Origin: Pararhodobacter aggregans
GTDB lineage: Bacteria; Pseudomonadota; Alphaproteobacteria; Rhodobacterales; Rhodobacteraceae
NCBI RefSeq assembly: GCF_003075525.1
Contig: NZ_QDDR01000009.1
Location: 186,001-250,000, forward strand
Direction of reading: 5' to 3'
DNA length: 64,000 bases
The notes beneath the pieces were generated by a model, which was not told the DNA's origin, ran no database searches, and worked only from the letters and a program-made list of their open reading frames with translations. Below, in pieces: positions 52,637 to 60,641 of the stretch. How positions within the stretch are numbered: the stretch's first letter is position 1; every line of letters starts with the position of its first letter. The position numbers and the translations under genes were made by a program.

Positions 52637-53791
52637 ATGACATTTCCGATGCTGCCCTCGCCGTGGATGAATGACGAGCACCAGATGCTCGCCGAGATGA
52701 CGCGCGACTTCATCACCCGCGAATGGGCGCCGCAGTTCGACCGCTGGCGCAAGCAGGGCGAGATGGACCGCGACACCTGGCGGCAGGCCGGCGAGATGGG
52801 GCTGCTCTGCGCCTCGATCCCCGAGGAATACGGCGGCGCCGGCGGCGATTTCGGGCACGAGGCGGTGATCCTGATGGAGGCCGCGCGCGCCAATCTGGCC
52901 AGCTGGGGCGCCGGCATCCATTCCGGCATCGTCGCCCATTACATCCACGCCTATGGCACCGAGGAACAGAAACGCCGCTGGCTGCCGAAGATGGCGACGG
53001 GCGAGCTGGTGGCGGCGCTGGCGATGACCGAACCCTCGGGCGGCTCGGATGTGCAGAACCTGAAGACGCGGGCGGTGAAGGATGGCAATGGCTACCGGCT
53101 GACCGGATCGAAGACCTTCATCACCAACGGCCAGCACGCCAACCTGATCGTGGTCGCGGCCAAGACCGACCCCGGCGCCAAGGCCAAGGGCATGTCGCTG
53201 ATGGTGGTCGAAACGGAGGGCGCCGAGGGCTTCCGCCGCGGCCGCAACCTGGAGAAGGTGGGGCTGAAGGCCGCCGATACCTCGGAACTCTTCTTCGACG
53301 AGGTGCCGGTGCCGCCCGAGAACCTGCTGGGCGGGACCGAGGGGCAGGGCTTCTACCAGATGATGCAGCAGCTGCCGCAGGAGCGGCTGATCATCGCCCT
53401 CGGCGCCGTGGGGGCGATCGAGGGCGCGGTGGACCGCACCATCGCCTATTGCAAGGAACGCGAAGCCTTCGGCAAGCCGATCATCGAGTTCCAGAACACC
53501 CGCTTCAAGCTGGCCGAATGCAAGACGAATGCCCTGGTCGCGCGCAGCTTCCTCGACACCTGCATGGTGGCGCATCTGAAGGGGGAACTGACGGTCGAGA
53601 TGGCGGCGATGAGCAAGTACTGGCTCAGTGACCTGCAATGCCAGGTGCTGGACGAATGCGTCCAGCTGCATGGCGGCTACGGCTTCATGCAGGAATACGC
53701 GGTGGCCGAGATGTGGACCGATGCCCGCGTGCAGCGGATCTATGGCGGCACCAACGAGATCATGAAGGAATTGATCGGGAGGTCGCTGTGA
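52637..53791 (+). CDS. Acyl-CoA dehydrogenase
   Basis: A 384-aa flavoprotein of classical length. [20 protein letters not shown] is the first signature, and [20 protein letters not shown] with [18 protein letters not shown] at the end form the C-terminal signature. It catalyses alpha,beta-dehydrogenation of an acyl-CoA. GGGAGGGG precedes the ATG. It is the last gene of the MerR-led group, and a repeat element follows. Confidence 0.94.
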   Translation: MTFPMLPSPWMNDEHQMLAEMTRDFITREWAPQFDRWRKQGEMDRDTWRQAGEMGLLCASIPEEYGGAGGDFGHEAVILMEAARANLASWGAGIHSGIVAHYIHAYGTEEQKRRWLPKMATGELVAALAMTEPSGGSDVQNLKTRAVKDGNGYRLTGSKTFITNGQHANLIVVAAKTDPGAKAKGMSLMVVETEGAEGFRRGRNLEKVGLKAADTSELFFDEVPVPPENLLGGTEGQGFYQMMQQLPQERLIIALGAVGAIEGAVDRTIAYCKEREAFGKPIIEFQNTRFKLAECKTNALVARSFLDTCMVAHLKGELTVEMAAMSKYWLSDLQCQVLDECVQLHGGYGFMQEYAVAEMWTDARVQRIYGGTNEIMKELIGRSL

Positions 53792-53814
53792 GCGGCACGC
53801 CGGTCAGGGAAAGA

Positions 53815-54077
53815 GCGGGGGGCTGCCGCCCCCCGCACCCCCTGCCCAAAGGGGGGCACGCCCCCCTTTGGAAACCCCGTGCGTATTTCAAGCAGAATGA
53901 AACGGAATCCGCGCAAAGCAGCACACCCCTCCCCGCCTGTGCCATAAGCTCTCCAGCGAGTCGGGGTGGCTTCACTCTGCACGGTCATCGGCTCGCCAGC
54001 CTGTACCGTGGGCAAAGGATAACCGGCGCATGGTTAACAAAGCCTGACCGCGCCCCTTCATTCTGCTTCAAATACGC
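53815..54077. repeat. Intergenic hairpin-rich repeat, copy R4, with flanking inverted cores
   Basis: Positions 53815-53881 are identical over 67 bp to 31574-31640 of R1. A core variant GCGTATTTCAAGCAGAATGA follows (53881-53900), and its inverted partner TCATTCTGCTTCAAATACGC lies at 54058-54077 with one mismatch, enclosing about 155 nt. No gene is seen in the 53792-54122 gap. Confidence 0.8.
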
Positions 54078-54122
54078 CCTTTTTGACCTCTCCCCCTTCA
54101 CAACGCCCGAAAGGACGCGCGC

Positions 54123-54761
54123 ATGACCGCACAGCTTTATTGCTTCGGCGAATCCGGGAATTCCTACAAGGCGGCGCTGACCATGGCGCTTTCGGGCTAT
54201 GACTGGACGCCGCGCTATGTCGATTTCTTCGGTGGCGAGACGCGGACGCCGGAGTACCGGGCGCTCAACGTGATGGGCGAGGCGCCGTTGCTCGTGGACG
54301 GGGATCTGGTCCTCAGCCAGTCGGGCGCGATCCAGTACCATGTCGTCAAGGCGACCGGCAGGCTGGGCGGCGCGCCGGGCGAGGAGGAGGAGGTCATGCG
54401 CTGGATCCTGTGGGACAACCACAAGCTAAGCAGCCAAGCAGGGATGACCCGCTTCCTGATGAACTTCCTGCCCGAGGAGAAGCGCCCGAAGGAGGTCATC
54501 CCCTTCATGCAGGGACGCCTGAAAGCCGCCTATGCCACGCTCGATGCGCATCTGACGGGACGTGACTGGATCGTCGGCCGTGACGTCACCATCGCCGACA
54601 CCGCCTGCTGTGGCTATCTCTATTACCCGGAACCCTACGGCTTTTCCCGCGCGGACTGGCCCCACATCGACCGCTGGCTGGACCGCCTCTCGGCGCTGCC
54701 CGGCTGGAAACATCCCTATGACATGATGCCCGGATCGCCTGCCGACCGGGCCAAGGCTTGA
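54123..54761 (+). CDS. Glutathione S-transferase family protein
   Basis: A 212-aa protein with a thioredoxin-like N-terminal domain (LYCFGESGNSYKAALTMALS, then GEAPLLVDGDLVLSQSGAI with the cis-Pro and Ser contacts) and a helical C-terminal half (GRDWIVGRDVTIADTACCGY). It starts a run of genes with thiolase, cupin and fused hydratase/dehydrogenase, ending 10 nt before the thiolase. It may detoxify or isomerise a pathway intermediate. Confidence 0.92.
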   Translation: MTAQLYCFGESGNSYKAALTMALSGYDWTPRYVDFFGGETRTPEYRALNVMGEAPLLVDGDLVLSQSGAIQYHVVKATGRLGGAPGEEEEVMRWILWDNHKLSSQAGMTRFLMNFLPEEKRPKEVIPFMQGRLKAAYATLDAHLTGRDWIVGRDVTIADTACCGYLYYPEPYGFSRADWPHIDRWLDRLSALPGWKHPYDMMPGSPADRAKA

Positions 54762-54771
54762 GGAGACACCC

Positions 54772-55983
54772 ATGACCGACGCCTATATCTATGACGCCGC
54801 CCGCACGGTGCGCGGCAAGGGCCGCAAGGATGGCAGCCTGCACGAGGTCACGGCCGCGCGCCTCTCGGCCATCGCCCTGAACGCGCTGAAAGAGCGCAAC
54901 GATCTGGACACCCGCGCCATCGAGGACGTGATCTGGGGCAACGTGACCCAGATCGGCGAGCAGGGGGCGTGTCTGGCGCGGACTGCCGTGCTGGCCTCCG
55001 ATTTCGACGAGCAAGTGCCCGGCGTCTCGATCAACCGGTTCTGCGCCTCGGGGCTGGAGGCGGTGAACATGGCCGCCAACCAGATCCGCGGCGGGGCCGG
55101 CATGGCCTATGTCGCGGGCGGGGTCGAGTGCATGAGCCGGGTGCCGATGGGCACCGACGGCGGCGCCATCGCCGTCGATCCGCAGATCGCCATCGACAAT
55201 TACTTCGTACCCCAAGGGATCAGCGCCGACATCATCGCCACCAAATACGGCTTCACCCGCGACATGGCCGATGCCATGGCGGTGGAAAGCCAGAAGCGGG
55301 CGGCGGCGGCCTGGGCGGCGGGGCGGTTCGACAAATCCGTCATCACCGTCCGGGACATGAACGGCTTGACCATCCTCGACCGCGACGAATTCATGCGGCC
55401 CGAGACCGACATGCAGAGCCTCGGCGCCTTGAAGCCCTCGTTCAAGGACATGGGCGAGGTGATGCCCGGTTTCGACAAGATCGCGCTGATGAAATACCCG
55501 GAGCTGGAATATGTGAACCATATCCACCATGCCGGGAATTCCTCGGGCATCGTCGATGGCGCGGCCGCGATCCTGATCGGCAACAAGGAATTCGGCGAGA
55601 AATACGGGCTGAAGCCGCGCGCCCGGATCCGCGCCACGGCCAAGATCGGCACCGATCCGACGATCATGCTGACCGGCCCCGTGCCGGTGACCGAGAAGAT
55701 CCTGCGGGAATCGGGCATGTCGATCAGCGACCTCGACCTCTTCGAGGTGAACGAGGCTTTCGCGTCGGTCGTCTTGCGGTTCGAGCAGGCCTTCGACGTG
55801 GACCATGCCAAGGTCAACGTGAACGGCGGCTCCATCGCCATGGGCCACCCGCTGGGCGCGACCGGGGCGATCATCCTCGGCACGCTGCTCGACGAGCTGG
55901 AGCGTACCGGCAAGGGCACCGGCCTTGCCACGCTCTGCATCGGGTCGGGCATGGGGGCCGCCACGATCATCGAGCGCGTCTGA
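54772..55983 (+). CDS. Acetyl-CoA C-acyltransferase (thiolase, FadA/FadI type)
   Basis: A 403-aa protein with all thiolase residues: the acyl-accepting Cys in INRFCASGLEAVNMAANQ, the His in GGSIAMGHPLGATGAI and the second Cys in CIGSGMGAATIIERV. It cleaves 3-ketoacyl-CoA to acetyl-CoA in beta-oxidation. Its stop overlaps the cupin start (TGATG), and the fused hydratase/dehydrogenase follows. Confidence 0.95.
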   Translation: MTDAYIYDAARTVRGKGRKDGSLHEVTAARLSAIALNALKERNDLDTRAIEDVIWGNVTQIGEQGACLARTAVLASDFDEQVPGVSINRFCASGLEAVNMAANQIRGGAGMAYVAGGVECMSRVPMGTDGGAIAVDPQIAIDNYFVPQGISADIIATKYGFTRDMADAMAVESQKRAAAAWAAGRFDKSVITVRDMNGLTILDRDEFMRPETDMQSLGALKPSFKDMGEVMPGFDKIALMKYPELEYVNHIHHAGNSSGIVDGAAAILIGNKEFGEKYGLKPRARIRATAKIGTDPTIMLTGPVPVTEKILRESGMSISDLDLFEVNEAFASVVLRFEQAFDVDHAKVNVNGGSIAMGHPLGATGAIILGTLLDELERTGKGTGLATLCIGSGMGAATIIERV

Positions 55984-56477
55984 TGCCGAAGATCGACATC
56001 GCCCAGACGCCCTATCGCACCGGCTCGGTCTATCCCGAGCCCTATAATGCCCAGATGGCGGGGCGCTCGTCGCACCGTCTGGGGCAGGCGGCGGGGCTGA
56101 CGCAGTTCGGGGTGAACATCGTCTATCTGCAACCCGGCGCGGTGGCCTCGCTGCGTCACTGGCACCTGCGGGAAGACGAATTCGCCATCGTGCTGACGGG
56201 CGAGTTGATCCTCTGCGAAGACAGCGGCGAGACACTGATGCGTCCCGGCGATTGCGCCGCCTGGAAGGCGGGCGTGGCCGAGGGGCACCATTTCGTCAAC
56301 CGCTCGGGCGGCGAGGCCTCGTTCCTCGTCGTCGGCTCGAAAGCCGAACGCGAGATCGCGACCTATACCGAGGTCGACATGCAGATTCACATGGAGGGCG
56401 GCAACGCCCGCTTCACCTATCACGACGGCAGCGCCTGGGCTGGGCCCCGCGACCTGCCGAAGGGAGACCAGAAATGA
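55983..56477 (+). CDS. Cupin-domain protein
   Basis: A 164-aa protein with a single conserved cupin barrel: GAVASLRHWHLREDEFAIVL (motif 1 with His-x-His and Glu) and GEASFLVVGSKAEREIATY (motif 2 region). The metal ligands look intact, so an enzyme or a ligand sensor is possible. Its placement inside a thiolase-hydratase operon with 1-nt and 4-nt overlaps suggests a job tied to the acyl-CoA pathway. Confidence 0.9.
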   Translation: MPKIDIAQTPYRTGSVYPEPYNAQMAGRSSHRLGQAAGLTQFGVNIVYLQPGAVASLRHWHLREDEFAIVLTGELILCEDSGETLMRPGDCAAWKAGVAEGHHFVNRSGGEASFLVVGSKAEREIATYTEVDMQIHMEGGNARFTYHDGSAWAGPRDLPKGDQK

Positions 56478-58669
56478 CCGAATTCCATTACGACGTGGAC
56501 GCGGACGGCGTGGCCGTCATCACCTGGGACGTGCCGGGCAAGACGATGAACGTCATGTCCTTCGAGGGCCTGGGCGAGCTGGATCAGGCCATCGACAAGG
56601 CCCATGCGGACCCGGCGGTGAAGGGCATCGTCATCACCTCGGGCAAGGCGGATTTCGCTGGCGGCATGGACCTGAACGTGCTGGCCGACATGCGCAGCAA
56701 TGCGGGCGACAACCCGGCGCAGGGGCTGTTCGACGGGATCATGTCGATGCATGCGCTGTTGCGGAAAATCGAGCTGGCCGGCATGGACCGCAAGACCCAG
56801 AAGGGCGGCAAGCCCACCGCCGCCGCGCTGCCCGGCACCGCCATGGGGATCGGGCTGGAACTGCCGCTCTCCACCCACCGCATCTTTGCCGCCGACAATC
56901 CCAAGGCGCAGATCGGCCTGCCCGAGATCAAGGTCGGCATCTTCCCCGGCGCCGGTGGCACCACGCGGCTCAGCTGGAAGCTGGGCGCGATGATGGCGGC
57001 GCCCCTGCTGCTGGAAGGCAAGGCCAACGATCCGAAGAAGGCCAAGGCCGCCGGTGTCATCGACGAGGTGGTTCCGGCCGACGAACTGCTCGCCAAGGCG
57101 AAGGCCTGGGTGCTGGGCGCCAAGGACGCGGATCTGGTGAAGCCCTGGGACACCAAGGGCTACAAGGTGCCGGGTGGCACGCCCTATTCGGCGGCGGGCT
57201 TCCCGACCTTCGTCGGGGCCTCGGTCATGGTCCATGCCCAGACCTGGGGCGCCTATCCGGCGGCCAAGGCGCTGCTGAGCGCGGTCTATGAGGGGCTGCA
57301 GGTGCCCTTCGACACCGCCCTGAAGATCGAGGCGCGGCATTTCGTCAGCGTGCTGATGAACCCCTCGTCCAGCGCGATGATCCGCTCGCTCTTTGTCAAC
57401 AAGGGCGCGCTGGAGAAGGGCGCGAACCGGCCCGACGTGCCGGATGAGAAGGTGAAGAAAGTGGGCGTGCTGGGCGCGGGCATGATGGGGGCGGGGATCG
57501 CCTATGTCAGCGCCGTGGCCGGGATCGAGGTGGTGCTGCTGGATTCGACCCTCGAGGCGGCCGAGAAGGGCAAGGCCTATTCCACCGGCATCCTCGACAA
57601 GGGGATGAAGCGCGGCAAGGTCACCGAGGAGAAGAAGACCAAGGTGCTGGGCCAGATCACGACCACCACCGATTACGCGGATCTTGCGGGCTGCGACCTG
57701 ATCGTCGAAGCGGTGTTCGAGGACCCGAAGGTCAAGGCGGAAGTCACCGCCAAGGCCGAAGCCGTGATCCCGGAGACGGCGATCTATGCCTCCAACACCT
57801 CGACCCTGCCGATCACCTCGCTCGCCGCGGCCTCCAGCCGGCCCGAGCAGTTCATCGGCATCCACTTCTTCTCGCCGGTGGACAAGATGCTGCTGGTCGA
57901 GATCATCAAGGGCGCCAAGACCGGCCCGCGCGCCGTGGCCAAGGCGCTGGATTACGTCCGCCAGATCCGCAAGACCCCGATCGTGGTGAACGACGCGCGC
58001 TTCTTCTACGCCAACCGCTGCATCATTCCGTACATCAACGAGGGGATGCGGCTGGCGGCCGAGGGCGTGCCGCTGCCGATGGTGGACCGCGCGGCGCAGC
58101 TGCTGGGCTTCCCGGTGGGGCCGATCACGCTGGTCGACGAGACCTCGCTGGATCTGGGCGCCAAGATCGCCAAGGCGACCAAGGCGGCGATGGGCAACGA
58201 TTACCCCGATGGCGCGGTGGACGAGGTGGTGTTCTGGATGGTCGACGAGGGCCGTCTGGGTCGCAAGTCGAAGGCCGGGTTCTTCAACTACGATGAGACC
58301 GGCAAGCGTCAGGGCTATTGGCAGGGCTTCAACGACAAGTATCCGGCGCTGGAAGGCGCCGAGCTGGAGGAAGTCCAGAACCGGCTGATGATGGCGCAGG
58401 TGCTGGAAGCGGTCCGGGCGCTGGAAGAGGGCGTGCTGGAGGACATCCGCGAGGGCGACGTCGGCGCCATCCTCGGCTGGGGCTTCGCGCCGTGGTCGGG
58501 CGGTCCCTTCGGCTGGCTCGACATCATCGGCGCGAAACAGGCCGTAGCGATCTGCGACGGGCTGGAAGCGAAGTTCGGCGCGCGGTTCAAGGCCCCGGCG
58601 CTGCTGCGCAAGATGGCCGAGACGGGCGAGACCTTCTACGGGCCGAAAGCGGTGACGGTCGCGGCGTAA
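56474..58669 (+). CDS. Fused enoyl-CoA hydratase / 3-hydroxyacyl-CoA dehydrogenase (FadJ-like)
   Basis: A 731-aa protein; the start MTEFHYDVDADGVAVITW lies in the ATGA overlap with the cupin gene. The N-terminal hydratase has ITSGKADFAGGMDLNVLADM and GIFPGAGGTTRL. The NAD-binding domain has VGVLGAGMMGAGIAYVSAVA and FFSPVDKMLLVEII. The C-terminal half carries the hydroxyacyl-dehydrogenase substrate domain. It performs the two middle steps of beta-oxidation, with the thiolase two genes upstream completing the cycle. Confidence 0.95.
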   Translation: MTEFHYDVDADGVAVITWDVPGKTMNVMSFEGLGELDQAIDKAHADPAVKGIVITSGKADFAGGMDLNVLADMRSNAGDNPAQGLFDGIMSMHALLRKIELAGMDRKTQKGGKPTAAALPGTAMGIGLELPLSTHRIFAADNPKAQIGLPEIKVGIFPGAGGTTRLSWKLGAMMAAPLLLEGKANDPKKAKAAGVIDEVVPADELLAKAKAWVLGAKDADLVKPWDTKGYKVPGGTPYSAAGFPTFVGASVMVHAQTWGAYPAAKALLSAVYEGLQVPFDTALKIEARHFVSVLMNPSSSAMIRSLFVNKGALEKGANRPDVPDEKVKKVGVLGAGMMGAGIAYVSAVAGIEVVLLDSTLEAAEKGKAYSTGILDKGMKRGKVTEEKKTKVLGQITTTTDYADLAGCDLIVEAVFEDPKVKAEVTAKAEAVIPETAIYASNTSTLPITSLAAASSRPEQFIGIHFFSPVDKMLLVEIIKGAKTGPRAVAKALDYVRQIRKTPIVVNDARFFYANRCIIPYINEGMRLAAEGVPLPMVDRAAQLLGFPVGPITLVDETSLDLGAKIAKATKAAMGNDYPDGAVDEVVFWMVDEGRLGRKSKAGFFNYDETGKRQGYWQGFNDKYPALEGAELEEVQNRLMMAQVLEAVRALEEGVLEDIREGDVGAILGWGFAPWSGGPFGWLDIIGAKQAVAICDGLEAKFGARFKAPALLRKMAETGETFYGPKAVTVAA

Positions 58670-58685
58670 GGCCGGGGTCGGCACG

Positions 58686-58706
58686 GGGTGGGATGAAATC
58701 CCACCC
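58686..58706. repeat. Hairpin GGGTGGGAT-GAA-ATCCCACCC
   Basis: A perfect 9-bp stem, related in sequence to the palindrome at 3919-3946. It is directly followed by a second hairpin, GGCGGGG-CAT-CCCCGCC (58721-58737). Such paired elements may be small mobile palindromes. Confidence 0.65.
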
Positions 58707-58744
58707 TACGAGCCTCGGACGGCGGGGCATCCCCGCCCCACGAA

Positions 58745-58776
58745 AAACGCGCGGCATCGCAGGATGCCGCGCGTTT
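58745..58776. terminator. Bidirectional terminator after the FadJ-like gene
   Basis: A perfect 14-bp stem (AAACGCGCGGCATC / GATGCCGCGCGTTT) with a 4-nt loop. A-rich and T-rich flanks make it work on both strands, between convergent genes. Confidence 0.85.
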
Positions 58777-58810
58777 GGCGTTCCATGGAGGGAGGAAACG
58801 CAGGGCGGCC

Positions 58811-59506
58811 TCAGGCCCCCAGATGCATGGCCTCGATCAGGCGGCGGCCCTGCTGTTCGGTCAGCCGCTGATAGCGCAGCGGCGTGGCGCCGCGCAGGCG
58901 CGCGATTTGGCCCTCGGTCGTCGCCACCTCGGGCGCCGGGCATTGTGCCAGCAGCGTGCCGTTCACATAGACCACTTCGTCATTGTCGAATTCCAGCGCC
59001 ACCACGGTCATTTCCCGCGCCGGGGGAACCCGGGTGATGCCGCGATAGCCGTCCAGCACCCCGACCGGCAGCATGAGGAAAGCGTCGCCGTAAAGCGCCT
59101 CGGCCGCGTCCGATTCGATCAGCACCGGCTGGTCGGGCAGCACCCGCAGGTCCGAGCGGTTGCCCATCACCCCGGCCGGGATCGCCAGCGGCCAGAGGCG
59201 CTGCGGCGCAGCCTCGGCGGCGGTATAGAGCGTGCTGATCCGCACGGCGCGCAGCGGGCGCATCCCGTGATCGAAGGTCACGATGCGGTCGCCGGGTTGC
59301 AGATCCTCGACCGGCTGCCAGCCGGTTTCGGTGGCGACCAGCGTGCCCGCGATCAGCCCCTGGGCGATACCCGCGGCATCGTGCTGGGCCTGCGCCGGGG
59401 CAAACCCGTCAACCGGGGTCGACGGCCAGAGATTGCCGCGATCCGCGAACGAAAACGGGACACACTTCCCAACACCTACCGAACCACCAATCAGAGAATG
59501 CAACAT
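58811..59506 (-). CDS. Hint-domain (Hedgehog/intein-like) protein lacking processing residues
   Basis: A 231-aa protein starting MLHSLIGGSVGVGK (GGAGGG upstream). Residues about 50-195 form a Hint_2-like domain: GLIAGTLVATETGWQPVEDL, then PGDRIVTFDHGMRPLR, then LRVLPDQPVLIES. The Cys expected just before the GT motif is absent, and the His of the SPQHR-type motif is Gln (residue 126). Self-splicing is therefore unlikely. Hint_2 proteins in Rhodobacterales are often secreted or tail-fused to calcium-binding repeats; none are seen here. Confidence 0.82.
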   Translation of the reverse strand: MLHSLIGGSVGVGKCVPFSFADRGNLWPSTPVDGFAPAQAQHDAAGIAQGLIAGTLVATETGWQPVEDLQPGDRIVTFDHGMRPLRAVRISTLYTAAEAAPQRLWPLAIPAGVMGNRSDLRVLPDQPVLIESDAAEALYGDAFLMLPVGVLDGYRGITRVPPAREMTVVALEFDNDEVVYVNGTLLAQCPAPEVATTEGQIARLRGATPLRYQRLTEQQGRRLIEAMHLGA

Positions 59507-59649
59507 TGTCGGTCCCTCCATCGGACGCGTTTTGCGTTTCGATGGGACCATATGGCGGGGCGCCCGTGGCGAAGACGGGGACCAAAAAGGGAAAAATTGA
59601 GGTAATTGCTATTCACCCCCGACGCATCCCGCCACAATTGGCCGAAGCC

Positions 59650-60561
59650 TCAGCGGTTGCGCAGCGCGATCATCGCCCCGGCGCCGACGATCAGCCCCAT
59701 GCCCAGCACCGCGATCAGGGTGATGGTCTGCCCCCAGAGGATCCAGCTCCATAGCGCCGAGATCGGCAGGATCACATATTCGAAGACCGAAACGCGGCTT
59801 GCATCGGCCAGCTGATAGGCCCGCACCATCAGGCTGACCGCCAGGGTCGAACCCAAGGCCTGCACGAAGGTCCAGAACAGCACCATGCCCGAGGGCATGA
59901 CCCAGCCGCGCAGGATGAATCCCGCCGCCCCCTCGGGCACCGCGGGTTGCCAGAGGGCGAGGATCCCCATCCCCGCCAGCCCCGCCAGCCCCAGCGCCAC
60001 GAAGAACCCCAGCGTCAGCGAGGCCGCGCTTTCGCCCTCGCACCATTCGCGGGTGGCGAGGTTGCCCAGCGCATAGAGCGCGCCTGCCACCACCGGGAAC
60101 AGGCTGGCCCAGCCCAGCGGCGATTGCGAGCCGGGTTGCAGCACCAGCACCACGCCGACAAAGCCCAGCGCCACGGCGGCGATGCGGACCGGCCCCAGAG
60201 CATGGCCAAACAGGAAGCGCGAAAAGAGCAGCACGAAGATCGGCGCGGTGAAAAGCCCGGCCGCGGTCTGGGCCACGGTCAGGAAGGCGAGGCAACCGAA
60301 ATAGACCAGCATCGCGGCCGCGTGGATCGCCGAGCGGGCGATCATCGGCCCCCAGCGCTTTGGCGCCAGTTGCAGCCCGAACAGCCGGGCGCCCAGCGCG
60401 AACAGCACCACGGCCATGGCGGTGCGCAGGGCGTGGAATTGCCAAAGCCCGACCTCCTCGGCCACGAGGCGCACGAAATTGTCGGTAAAGCCGATCAGCA
60501 GGGCATAGCCCAGCACCGCCAGCAGCGCCGCGCGCGTTCGATTGAGCGTGGTGGCAGACAT
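59650..60561 (-). CDS. DMT-superfamily (EamA) exporter
   Basis: A 303-aa protein with ten predicted helices in two EamA repeats (first begins LLAVLGYALLIGFTDNFVRL, second begins ASLFPVVAGALYALGNLAT). The start MSATTLNRTRAALL is used; the frame upstream has no protein character. Substrates of this family are amino acids or metabolites. It is divergent from the acyl-CoA synthetase with 80 nt between starts. Confidence 0.92.
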   Translation of the reverse strand: MSATTLNRTRAALLAVLGYALLIGFTDNFVRLVAEEVGLWQFHALRTAMAVVLFALGARLFGLQLAPKRWGPMIARSAIHAAAMLVYFGCLAFLTVAQTAAGLFTAPIFVLLFSRFLFGHALGPVRIAAVALGFVGVVLVLQPGSQSPLGWASLFPVVAGALYALGNLATREWCEGESAASLTLGFFVALGLAGLAGMGILALWQPAVPEGAAGFILRGWVMPSGMVLFWTFVQALGSTLAVSLMVRAYQLADASRVSVFEYVILPISALWSWILWGQTITLIAVLGMGLIVGAGAMIALRNR

Positions 60562-60641
60562 GCCGTGGCCCCTTTCCGACGGCGCGAACTGCCGCCACAA
60601 TGGCGAAGCAGAAGCGCAACACCTTGGCAAGGGGGAACTCC

